A stretch of 64,000 nucleotides of DNA, taken from the NCBI GenBank assembly GCA_009192285.1, contig WBVU01000016.1, positions 930,001 through 994,000 on the forward strand. Reading direction: 5' to 3'. This stretch comes from Morchella semilibera. Taxonomy: Eukaryota; Ascomycota; Pezizomycetes; Pezizales; Morchellaceae. Each line of letters begins with the position of its first letter. Positions within the stretch are counted from its first letter, which is position 1. The position numbers and the translations under genes are program-made. Below, in pieces: positions 1-10,407 of the stretch. Below the pieces are notes generated by a model that ran no database searches, was not told the DNA's origin, and saw only the letters and a program-made list of their open reading frames with translations.

Positions 1-1
1 G

Positions 2-3000
2 CAGAGCTCTAGGACACTCGACTCCAGCGACACTGATGTGCAGCGGGATGCTGCTGTTGTGAAAAGGAGCAGGAAGAGAAACTTCAGCGAGACTAAATCG
101 GCATATTTTGAGGATGATGAAATCGAGCCAAACCTTAACCTCGATGCCGTTGCGGAAGTTGGAGATGGGCTAGGAGCAGCAGCAGAAGTTTCCACTTGCG
201 AGAGCAAAAGGGTTTGCGTGGGTATCCAGGTACCATACTTGGTATATCCAAGATCTCAGTTCGAGGGATATGAGCCCGAGTTACCTAGAGAGAGGGAGAG
301 GATTGTTATTCAGGACTTCCAGGTATGATTATGAGGGAACTTAATGTCAGTCATTCTGCTAACATACGCTGCAGAAGAACGAGCAAAGGAGTGATGGGGA
401 AGACTCTGACGATCCGGACTTTTTTCATCACTACCTCCTGGAAGATTTTTCTATTTATCATCCACTCAATGACAAGCGTCTGAGCGGGGAACACACCTGC
501 CTTTCCAACATATGCACCCGAGGAGGGTTTGATCTTCTCTTTGATGGAATCCTATCCGACGGGCAGCGGCGGCGCTACGTGGAAAAGATTCCCTTCAAAG
601 TTTTATCCGTAGGAAATTATACCGACTTGACAAAGCACGATGTATCATCGAGTTTATGGATACAGTCTGCGTACAACTCCAATAGCAACATTTGGTATGA
701 GCTGGGTACTCCATCAAAAGCTTACGAAAAGTATTGGACACCCTTCGTGTGGCTAGCCAATTTCGGCAAACACTTTGTGTACGTCATCCCCCCTTGCTTT
801 CGTCTGAAGTCTATCTTACTGACGGGGACCGTGCACGTATCAGAGACTACCTTAACGAGCACGAGTTTGTAGTGCTCCTGGATTTCAGGATCAAGTTCTC
901 TAAGTGGATAAAAACACTTCATGCAGGGAACGAAAGCTTCGATCGCTGGTACAATGAATATGGAAAAGATGATTTCCGGCAGGCTGTAGCAGTCCACCGG
1001 GACTGGCTGTGGAATCAAACATGCTGCTACTCACAAGATCTTTCCGGTAGACACGTCTGGAATGAGGTACTTCATCTTACGTCCGTCAAGCAGGCGCCAG
1101 GGACCTGGATAGAAAAAACTGTTGTTACGCCTTATGTGCATCAATGTTTCGAACATATGTTTGGCGACAAGATGATGATCGTTAAATCTCCAGAGAAGAG
1201 GGATACACCTGCGAAGTTTGTGGGCGTTCAAATCCCAAGCCCCAAGAGAGCAAGGCGTGATCACGATGGGAACCTTGTCAAGGAGGACTCCGTACAAATC
1301 AGTGTTGGAGATGTCGTTGCTATTCAGAAAGACGAAGGGACAGAATGGCAGAGCACAAGCAATACCTGGTATGCCTACGTCCAATCCATTCAGTACCACA
1401 AAAAAGACCCCACAAAGCCCCATGCGTTGGATGTTATCTGGCTATATGCCCCTTCTGATACAACCCTTGCAAAAGAAAGGTACCCTTATAAAAACGAGGT
1501 GAGAGAAACCCCCCTCCAAGATCCGCGCACAGGTGGTGTTCTATTGGCTAATTGATACAGCTCTTCTTCTCAGACCACTGCAACTGTAGTGAAGACAAGC
1601 TGTTCGCCAGTGATGTCCTCACTACGCTCGCGGTAAGGTTCTTCGAAGGACCCAATGATGGGGAAGAGTTCTTCATCCGTCAGAAATATCGTAGCGGTGA
1701 CCCTGCATTCTTGACATTAACCAAAGATGACCTCGATGGGTGCAGGCACAAGAAGATACTGAAATCCCCATATCAGACCATTGTCTCGCAGTACCAATTA
1801 GGGGATACCGTTCTCGTTGGAGCAGTCCTTGATGGGAAGGACATCCTAGAACCAGTTGAAATCTGCTATTTTGACGATGCCGAAAGCGAAGTTCATGTCA
1901 GGGTCCTGGGACGTCGTAGTACGCTTGAAGATGCGAGTAAGGCTCGGTCAAATGAGCTCCTGTACACCGATAAAACGGTGTCTATTAATCCACAGTTCAT
2001 TCATAGACGCTGTCATGTACGCTTTTTTCTTGAGCAGGATGTGAAGTTAGGGAAAATTCCACCCCCGTACGACCGTAACGGCACTGGTGATTGCTTTTTC
2101 ATATCTTCGTATATGTACGGCCCGGAAAGTGATAATAATGAGTCAGCAACAACAACAACAACAAGCCCAGTCGGTTCTCGGGGTATCCAAGCCTTCGAGC
2201 CAGGAAAGTTCCCCGGCTCGCTGCGTCAAGGGTTTGATCCGGATGTTCCACCTAGTCTTCCAATCCTTAATGGGCTGGACTTATTTTGTGGAGGGGGAAA
2301 CTTTGGGAGGGGTATTGAGGAAGGTGGTGCGGTCAATATGAAATGGGCGGTCGACATTGACGTACCTGCTATTCACACATACGGGGCGAACCTGCGAACA
2401 CCAGATGAGACTGCTCTCTACTTAGGGAGCATTAACAATTATTTGCGTGATGCAATTCTAGGAAAAGCAAGTTATACTATTGCTGGATCTGTAAGGACTC
2501 CAATCTCCTTTATTCTTGCTTATCGAACGTACCTTATTTCTAACACAACGTAGGGAGAAGTTGGCTTTATTAGTGCAGGGTCACCTTGTCAAGGTTTCTC
2601 TAACGCAAACCGTAACAAGTTCAGCGAGAAATCACTGCGCAACTGCTCACTCGTGGCCTCAGTGGCCACCGCTGTAGATTTCTACCGGCCCCAATACGCA
2701 CTTCTGGAGAATGTCCACGGCATGGCTGCTACCCGCATCATGCCAGACAAACGTGAAATCAACGTCTTCTCGCAGCTCCTGTGCTGTCTCGTAGGCATGG
2801 GATACCAATGCCAGCAGTTTACACTCGATGCCTGGTCGTTCGGCAGCCCGCAATCCCGCACCCGCCTCTTCCTTAGCATTGCCGCCCCCGGGCGGAGGCT
2901 CCCACCCCGCCCCCCTCGGAGCCACGAGCACCCCTCGGCAATTCGTGATCTCTCCCTATTCAAGGCTCCCAACGGTCTGAAGTTTGGTGGCAGAGAGCTT

Positions 3001-3582
3001 GTCGGACCATGCACATACCCAGCCCCCACCTCTAGAGGCGCCCTTGACGACCTCCCCTACCTGGGTAATAACCACGTTGGAATCTGTATCTCCCACCCAG
3101 ACCACCGTATCTCTCGTGTCGAGGCCTACAGAACCCGCACGATCATGGCCCACGTCCCCAAGCACGGCATCAGCGTACACCAGAACTCGTGGCGTGCCGC
3201 CATGAAGGCTGGACGCATGCCGAAGGGCTGCGGCTACGAAAAGTCAATTTCCGAGTATAAGGTTCGCGACGGGTGTAAGACATGGTCCCGCATCATGGGT
3301 GATAGCCTCTGCAGGACTATTACTACTACATTGACTCCACAGTGCTCGTACACAGGGCAGTGGGTGCACTACGACCAGGATCGCCTCGTCACAATCTTGG
3401 AGGCGAGACGTGCACAGAGCTTCCCGGATGATGAGGTCCTGTTGGGCAATGCGTCACAGGCGTTCAAGATTGTCGGGAATAGTGTTGCGAGGAGTGTAGC
3501 GTTGGCATGGGGTCTCGCTATCAGGTATGCATACTTTAATGAGATCATTGAAGATGAGTTGCCGGCGGATGATTGGGCATAG
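2..3582 (+). CDS. dim-2: DIM-2-like DNA (cytosine-5) methyltransferase, 5' partial
   Basis: Maintenance/de novo 5mC methyltransferase of the fungal DIM-2 branch, acting on nuclear DNA, in known cases mainly on transposons. The gene enters from the left edge (frame open from base 2). Exons seen: 2-322, 375-778, 844-1498, 1561-2490, 2554-3582; all four introns are 52-65 nt, GT-AG, with phases that match. Two BAH-like modules are visible (from about 1298, VGDVVAIQKDEG, and about 1798, LGDTVLVGAV). The catalytic domain follows: motif I LDLFCGGGNFGRG (about 2275), motif IV GSPCQGFS with the catalytic Cys (about 2578), motif VI ENV (about 2707), a QSRTR block, and C-terminal motif IX/X around SFPDDE and KIVGNSVARS. 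Stop at 3580-3582. The catalytic core looks intact. RID-type methyltransferases are less likely because of the BAH region and the length. The N-terminus lies outside the window. Confidence 0.9.
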
Positions 3583-4893
3583 CCCCCCACCCCCCACTTT
3601 AAAATTATAATGCTTTTCAGCGACTAGAGCGGCCTCGTTTGATTGAAGGTATTCTAGAAGTAAACAATATTGGAACTCCGTTTTAACTCCCTCTCTGCCC
3701 CCCCTTTTCAATACCACTACTCCTTTTAGTTACACGATGTCTTCCTTCTATCACGGATTGTCACTCGCTATTATTTCCCTGCCCCCCCGTATTTCATGTC
3801 CACAGTTGGGTCGGTTACCATTACCTGTCAATATCTACAGACGGGCTAGAGCAAGCGTTCACGCATGTCATTGGGAGTCGAATACTCGGAGTTGAGTTTT
3901 TTTTTTTTTTTTTTTTCTTCCTTTTTTTCTCTAACGGTTCCTTTAAAGTACTATGTTCTCCTATACACTATCTTTCGCTCCGTTATACTCCATCCTGCTT
4001 TTTGTTTCCCGTGGTATTCCCATATTTCTTGTATTTTTTTTTGGCTTGAATGATAAGATGAATGTCTTAATCTGACCCCAATATATCCAAAAAAATTACT
4101 TCGGGTTACTAAATATCCCTTGTTGGATGTGTCCCTAGGCCAAACAGTCGATACTGCTATCGCGAATTTTCTTGTGGTAACGGTTGCCATGTAACAACAA
4201 CATCATGTAATTGCATGTTTCTTCTCTGCATGTTGCAAGGTTGTCGCCTTGAAGCAGTATGAGGATGCGGAGGATACTACACACCAACATGCAAAGCCAG
4301 AGATGAGGTGATATTAATCATTGGCTCTTTGTGTTGCAACCTGCGACGATAACAAATTGTAACACGAGTGACATAATACAGAGGCAACAATGCCAACCAA
4401 CCCCACACAGTGGTACATGCAGAACAGAGCACAGCACGTCGCAGACCTCATGATCTCTACATGATTGTTATAGTTGCTGTTGAAGGGCTTTGTCTACTTT
4501 AGGGCACAGATGGGGGGAGCACGGCATTGTTTGGTTATGCACAAGGAGATGGCTGGGGGAGGACAAAGACAAGTAGATACATGTACACAGGTATGCGCGC
4601 GGGATGTTAGGTTCCAGTGGGGATTTATGTGGGGAGAGAGGATGCAGACACCTCCCTGTTCCATACTGGTCTGTATGGCTGAAGCAAAGGGAGAGAGTTA
4701 GAGAAGGGGGGGGGGGGTCGACTGGGCAAAAAAGCCCACCCGTCTTCTCCTCCAATCTCTAGAGAGCATGTAAGCAAGGCGAAAGGTGTAATAATAGAAG
4801 GAAAGAGTAATTCAAATAGCTAAATATGTATTATTTTACTTGATCATGTGATTTTGGTTTTTTTTTTTGTTTTAAAAAAAGGATACATAACTT
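3583..4893. other. Intergenic, 3' flanks of dim-2 and RRP14 (convergent)
   Basis: About 1.3 kb between two convergent genes. It holds homopolymer tracts (poly-T at 3897-3916, poly-G near 4709, poly-T near 4859) and short open frames without recognisable domains. I see no gene or structured element in it. Confidence 0.6.
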
Positions 4894-6260
4894 TTATTTC
4901 CTTCCCTTCTTACCGCTGCCACCCTTTCCAGCCTTTATACTCCCCTCGAAGCCCGGCCGGCCCTTTTTCGGCCCGGCTTTCTTCTTCGCCTTCTCGTTCT
5001 CTTTCGCATTCTCTTTCACCTTCACCTTCACCTTCTCCCCCCCTGACGGCGTCGGCGCCCCAGACCCCGGCGCCCCAGACCCCGACGCTGGAGTCACTAC
5101 CGCCGCAGGCCCCGGCGCAGTTGCCGCCGCCGGGGGCGTAAACCCTGGCACCGGCGTCCCCCGTACCGGTGTTCCTGGCACTGGCGTCCCCACCACCACC
5201 TCCCCACTCCCTACCACCGCCTTTCCCCGCTTCTTCATCCTCATCTCCTTCTTACGCTCCTTCCTCGCTTGTGCCTCCTCCTTTCTTCGTGCGGCCATAA
5301 GCTCGTTGCGGTTGCGTGCGGGGGTACCGTCTGGACTATCGGCGTTACGTTGTGCGCGCAGCTGCTGGATGCGCGCCTCTAGGCGGGCCTTCTGCTCGAG
5401 GCGTTTTTCGGGGGAGATGCTGGTGGGGGTGGTGGGTTTAGGTGTGCTGGGTGCCATGACGGAGGAGTGGGCAGGGGAGGGCGGTGGGTGGAGTGCGGTC
5501 AGGTCCGTGCTGAAGGTGAAGCCAGAAAGGTGGATTTCTTCCGCATCGCCGTCGGGGTCGTCGGAGTCTGCGGCGTCCGGCCCCTCCTTGGCGGCGGGTG
5601 CGGCAAAGGGATTCTGTTTTTTACCGCCTTTGGCAACGGCAGTCTTAGGTGTTTCTGCTGCTGCGGCCTTTGCGGCGGCCTTTGCGTCCTTCTTCTGCTG
5701 CTTCTTCTGGCGCTTTGTCGGGTGTTCTACGGCCTCCTCGGCGGCGCTGCTATTACCCTCGCGGACTTCAAGAACGGTTTTTGCGTCGCCTTTTAACGGC
5801 GAGGTGGTGGCTTCAAGTTTTAGATTGTGCCGGCCAAATTCGGAGGTTGCAATGATGGCGTCGGGGTCGAGTTTGGCTTTTTTGGCGCGCTGCGATTCTT
5901 CTTTGGTTTGTTTGCGCTTGTTCCATTGAGTCTATTGGTAGGTTAACTATAGTACGGGGGAGAGAGGCGGAGTGGAGTGGAGTAGGGCGGGTAGAGTAGA
6001 GCAGCAGTGTAGGGAATATATAATACAGATTAATTTGGGGGGGGGGGGGCACATACGCTCCCATCGCCTACGCTAAAGTAGTTCTTTGCGGGGATGAGAT
6101 TGAGCAGCTGCGTGAAAGCCTCCGAGTGTCTGCGTATCCGCTCCTATATAGACGAAATATAATATATAAGCTTTTTTTTTTTTTCACCCCGCATAATTTC
6201 TGATGATTATAGGGATACCTCTAGGTCTGCTGCGGTGGTGGTGGTGGTGAGGGATGTCAT
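4894..6260 (-). CDS. RRP14: RRP14/SURF6 ribosome biogenesis protein
   Basis: Nucleolar protein of the SURF6 family, needed for pre-rRNA processing and both ribosomal subunits in yeast. Three exons on the minus strand: 6260-6219, 6143-6057 and 5931-4894, giving 388 residues; all junctions are phase 0. The first two exons form the Rrp14 N-terminal motif (AADLE joined to ERIRRHSEAFTQLLNLIPAK). Exon 3 begins TQWNKRKQTKEESQRAKKAK, then has an acidic/alanine stretch, the SURF6 C-terminal basic coiled region (RLEQKARLEARIQQLRAQR, then MAARRKEEAQARKERKKEMR), a low-complexity GTPVPGTP segment, and a Lys-rich tail with the family signature KKGRPGFEGS. Intron 2 is long for this locus (125 nt) and holds a poly-C run on the coding strand near its donor. 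The start codon was chosen because it opens directly into the conserved N-motif. Confidence 0.88.
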
Positions 6261-6776
6261 TTCCTCTGTTCGTGGGGGGTTTGGAGCGAGGATTGGTGTG
6301 AGTGTGAGTGCGAGTGTGAGTGCAGGTGTGAGGAATTAGAGAATGAGTATCATACAGACTACAGATAAGCAGTATGTTGTTGTTGCATGTAGCAGGCACA
6401 TGTGTATATGTGGGTATGCATGAAGTACATGTGTGCATTGAAGGGGAAATGGCAGCGAGTGCCAAGCGTGGGGCTACATGTAGTTATTGAGCTTAGCCGT
6501 GTTGGGAATAGGACTGGGGGAGAGGTGGTAATGATTGCAGATACATGAACTACCGATGCCATTCACTTAGACCATACATGCATACATGCAGTAGTCACTT
6601 TACTCTGACAGCCCCGGGAATAAGCTTATCCTCGTAGTAGTTACTCTCCAAAGTGATTGAAGCCACAATCTCGCAACTCACAAAGAAAAACCTGTTATCA
6701 TGTTCCCATACCATCATTAATTGAAAATTAGGAAAGAAAAAAAAAAGAAAAAGAAAGAAAGAAGAAAAAACCAAAG
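6261..6776. other. Intergenic: RRP14 promoter and PCMT 3' flank
   Basis: About 515 bp between two genes transcribed leftward. It carries GT-rich microsatellite sequence around 6293-6330 and repeated TACATGT-type words. No gene is visible. ORFs here are low complexity (Thr/His runs read from the GT/GGT repeats). Confidence 0.55.
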
Positions 6777-8072
6777 CTACACCTCATCCTTATACACCTT
6801 CGCGTCCGTCAGCGGGACATACATAACTCCATACTGCTTCTCCCTCTTCACCTGCCCGTCTTTGTCCTTCTCAACCACCCATATATATTGCCCCGCGAAG
6901 CCATTATCGACTGGTATGAACATCCTACCACACCACACCCTCATTAGCCACCCACCCTCATTTCTGGGGGGGGGGGGGGCATGGCAGCAAAAACTTACTT
7001 TCCGGGCGAATTCAGCTGCTCAATTAGATTCGGATGGATCTCCGTCGCTGCGGCGCCAACATGGATTGCATCGTATGGGCCTATCCTCCTCCCCCCGCTG
7101 GGCTTTAGCACACATACCCGGAACCCAGCATCTGGAAAGAGATGGAGATGGATGGATGGGGGGACGCACCGCCTTCGACCCAACCAAGTCTACCGTCAGC
7201 CTTGACGATCTTGATTGTACCATCGTCGAGCATCTTTGCGTGCACGGGGTCTTTGCGCAAATTCTTAATTCCCATGTCGCAGAGCTGCTGTATGTGTTCA
7301 ACACCGATGACCTGTCCGCCGGGGGCAACCTGAGGGTTTATTATTTTTAGCTACAGGCTCATGGAAGCTATGAATTGGATTGGATTGCTAGCCAAGAGAA
7401 ATGGGTAGAGAGAGGGCGACCAACGAGGTGCGCGAATACGGCGGTCAGGTACCCACTGCCGCTGCCAATGTCGAGGACCTTCTTTCCGGGCCCAATCAGC
7501 GGGAGGAGGGCTTCGGCGGCCTGTGAGGGCGGAGGTGTTAGTACCGTATAGAGCTAGGCTTATGGTGTGATCCCGCCTATTCCCATTCCTCGCGATAGTA
7601 AAAAGAGGGAGCGAGTAAACATACATTTGCATGTATATGCGGTGCTACATTCTCCGTCCGTAGCACTTGCTGTTAGCAATAATCCCAGAATATAGAATCT
7701 ACAGTTTACAGTCCCATGTCCCACCGAACCTCCCCAAAACACCTAAAATACCCCCCAAAACACCCCCCCCCCCCCGCAACCCCCGCAGAAAAACACAGCG
7801 GGTAGCAGAGGTAAAACAAACCCGATATAGTCGCATCATACCCAATCCTCTGTGGCGAGTCTTCGTATGGACTGATGGGGCTGAAATGCGCTCTATCGAC
7901 CTACGTTCCCCGTTCAGTCCTGGGCCTCACAGACTAGCTATGGAGAGACAAGCAAGATGGATATAGGTACGTTCTGGAGCGCCGACTTGACGAGTGGGCT
8001 CTTGACAAGGCCGTGGCGCCAGAGATTTGCGATGAGGCCCTCGTTTGTGGTGGAAGAGCAGCGCCAGGACAT
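6777..8072 (-). CDS. PCMT: Protein-L-isoaspartate O-methyltransferase
   Basis: SAM-dependent enzyme that methylates isoaspartyl residues in damaged proteins to start their repair; cytosolic in other eukaryotes. Seven exons on the minus strand: 8072-7971, 7900-7822, 7644-7625, 7520-7425, 7329-7170, 7131-6999, 6924-6777. The sum is 738 nt, or 245 residues, close to the family length. Visible family blocks in order: MSWRCSSTTNEGLIANLWRHG; VDRAHFSPISPYEDSPQRIG; APHIHA; SAM motif I VLDIGSGSGYLTA; GGQVIGVEHIQQL; KADGRLGWVEG; PYDAIHVGAAA; and the C-terminal MFIPVDNGFAGQYIWVVEKD. Exon 3 is only 20 nt and the intron at 7169-7132 is only 38 nt; both are needed to keep the reading frame. The donor after exon 4 (GTTGGT) is weak, so that junction is less sure. 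Confidence 0.88.
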
Positions 8073-9224
8073 TATTGCGAGCTGGGTGTGAATAAACAAG
8101 TTAATTGTGAGAGCTGGGATGGGAGAGTGAGAGTATTGAGGTGCGTGTGTTGGAGAGAGCCAGTATAGATCTGGGGCTGGGTGTGTATTATAGCTAGCTA
8201 GCTGGGCAGGTATGCAGATGGACAGAGAGCTCCACGATATTGATTACCAGTGGGTAAGTTGTATGTATGCAAGTAGCCTGCCGGCGGCGGCGGGGTAGGA
8301 CATATATTAATACCCTAGTAATCTATTAACACTCCCAAGCTTAAGTGCCGCAACCACCGTCATTGTTGCACCATCTGGGAGGTGGGAGGTGGGAGATGAT
8401 ATGGATGCGCGCTGGGATTAATTAGGTGCACTTACACAGGACGCGCACATTCTGTCGGTATCGCTATCCACCATAAGAACCTGAAAACGCAGGCGCCAAC
8501 ATTTGTATGGCCAAGGCGATTCTCCATACAAATTATCCCTGTCTTTGTCAGGTTCTTATGGTGGATAGCGAGTAGGTTCAATTATATACGATATCAAGGA
8601 CCCTCTCTATGCGATGTGGTACATGTAGGTACAGTACGTACTATATGTACCTACACCTAGCTGCATACTAGGTGGAGGGTTAGAACCAGAATATGCAATG
8701 TGATTATTCCTATGGCAGAGCGGCGCCACTCCATACAAATAATCCCTGTCTCTTCACTTGGTTCTTGGTTTGATTCAAAATTGCTGATAAGACAATAGTT
8801 ATTTCCCAAATTACATGTCTTTGCTCTCGCACGGAGAAGAAAAATCTTTTTTTATAATACAGGTATATTCTGCCACAGCTAGCTCAGAATGTCTACGTAA
8901 CAGAGCTTGAAATATGTAAGGAGGTCAAGAGATGTGGAGAGGGGAAATGCTTGTATAGCAGCAAAGAGGTACTCAGCCAGGAATAAAGGAGTAGAAGAGT
9001 GAAGAAGGGGAAAACAGCTACGAAACTAGGGCAAAACTATACCAACCCAAACCCAACCTAAAACCCAGACTGCACCAAAAAAGAAAAAAAAAAAAAAAAA
9101 AAGCCGCGCCCAGGAATAGCCTAAATACATGGAGTAAGGAAGTCCGGTGAATAATACCTCGGGTTATCCCCTCTATGCTTGTTTACAAATAAGACTGGAA
9201 GAAATTCAAGAAGCCTGAGAAAGT
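8073..9224. other. Intergenic: PCMT promoter and BSD2 3' flank
   Basis: About 1.15 kb with no gene. It holds a 111-bp hairpin (listed separately), a degenerate partial copy of it at about 8728-8765, a palindrome-rich GTAGGTAC block near 8625-8655, and a poly-A tract near 9082-9101. Confidence 0.6.
8461..8571. repeat. MITE-like hairpin with 24-bp perfect inverted arms
   Basis: The left arm 8461-8484 and right arm 8548-8571 are exact reverse complements (24 bp, core CCACCATAAGAACCTGA). Inside, 8501-8510 (ATTTGTATGG) pairs with 8524-8533 (CCATACAAAT). The whole 111-bp stretch can fold as one long stem. No clear target duplication is seen at the ends. It could be a short non-autonomous transposon or a structured regulatory site. 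Confidence 0.7.
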
Positions 9225-10407
9225 CTATACTGCTCTTGCAGAGTCCTCGTTCTCGGCAATGATGGCCGTGCCAAGCCCACGATCTGGACTTGACAGCACC
9301 ACTTGCTCCATTTGACGGGCCTGCAGAAAATTTCGTACCGATCTAATGAGGATAAACCATCCAAAGATCATCAAGATGTAACTTAAATACTCATTCTTGC
9401 CAATGGTGTCACTAGCACCAGTGTCAGCCATGTCCTGTGGGCTTAAATCGTATGAGTTCGGTGACTGAGGCTCGGTCTCGGTTGGCGGGGGGGTTCCACT
9501 AAAATCATCACTCCGGGAGCGCATGTAGAACCCATATTGGATCAGTGTAATACCCAAACCTGCGCGTGAACCATTCTTGGCCGCATGGGTTGTATGAAGT
9601 AGGTATGTGAGCAAGAACCCGACGAATTGAAACGACATTGAAACTGAAGCAAGGTTAGTTAGCCCGTGCTGGGTGATAAAGACGAGAAGATTACATACTC
9701 ATAGCGTTCCAAATAAAGGCAAATACAGAGCCTACAGGCAATCCATCGATAAAGACCTCGTCAGTTGCCATTCCAGGAGCAAGGATAGTGGTTTCCCAAT
9801 ACGGGGGAGTAGCATCGGCGGCAGCTTGTTCATATGTCTAAAAACACAAATCGTCAGTTGATTCTAAAAGCTCCTGTCTGTATGATCTTTGCCCAGGTGG
9901 AACCTACAGGTGGGTGCTCCTCAACCTTCTCCCCGGCCGTAGGTTTGGCGCTGATATTAGCAAACACTCCATCTGTTTGTCCACCCCCAAATATTCTCCC
10001 ACCTGGCATCCCTCCAGCTGCCGAGCCACCCTGTGCGGTGCTCGATGTTGTCGAGACTAAAGGTATTGATTCTCGGAAATTTGCATTCTGCGACCCGCGC
10101 ACATTTCTCATATCGTCATCGTCATCGCTTGGGCTATCAAACGTGTCCGAGAGTTCAGTATTTGGTTCTGATGTTTCCAGAAATGACTGAAATGAGGGAG
10201 GTGAGGAGTTCGGAATCGATGTGACAGAACGAGTTGATGAGGCGTTGGTCCGAGAGCTCGTTATGTTGCCATGGATGTCGAGATCCTCATCTTCGTGAGC
10301 AATCTAGCGGATGAGGTGCGTTGTTAGTAAAAGTAAGACGCGCATGCCCGCAACTCAAGAGCATATGATCTCAGGGGGGTGCTTACTCTCTCATATCTAG
10401 GACCCAT
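9225..10407 (-). CDS. BSD2: BSD2-like adaptor of the Rsp5 ubiquitin ligase (DUF2370)
   Basis: Membrane adaptor that brings NEDD4/Rsp5 to metal transporters and misassembled membrane proteins at Golgi/endosomes (known for yeast Bsd2, Tre1, Tre2 and animal Ndfip). Four exons on the minus strand: 10407-10387, 10303-9908, 9837-9699, 9643-9225; 324 residues. The N-terminus starts MGPRYER and is Ser/Asp-rich. Family blocks follow: FGGGQTDGVFANISAKP; a PPTY motif split across exons 2/3 (PPxY, the WW-domain ligand of Rsp5); PPYWETTILAPG; GLPVGSVFAFIWNAMISMSF; and three hydrophobic segments (QFVGFLLTYLLHTTHAA, GLGITLIQYGFYM, YLSYILMIFGWFILI). Introns have good GTAAGC/GTAGGT/GTATGT donors. The next gene but one is a UBP2-like enzyme, which counteracts Rsp5 in yeast. 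Confidence 0.9.

Noticed and set aside
722-1423. Minus-strand ORFs inside dim-2
   Set aside because: Opposite strand of BAH-region exons, no domain.
5306-5929. 207-residue plus-strand ORF
   Set aside because: Antisense shadow of RRP14 exon 3; the minus frame has the family motifs.
6184-6465. Thr/His-rich minus ORF
   Set aside because: Mostly GT/GGT microsatellite; only its short MTSLTTTTTAADLE part, in another frame, is the real RRP14 exon 1.
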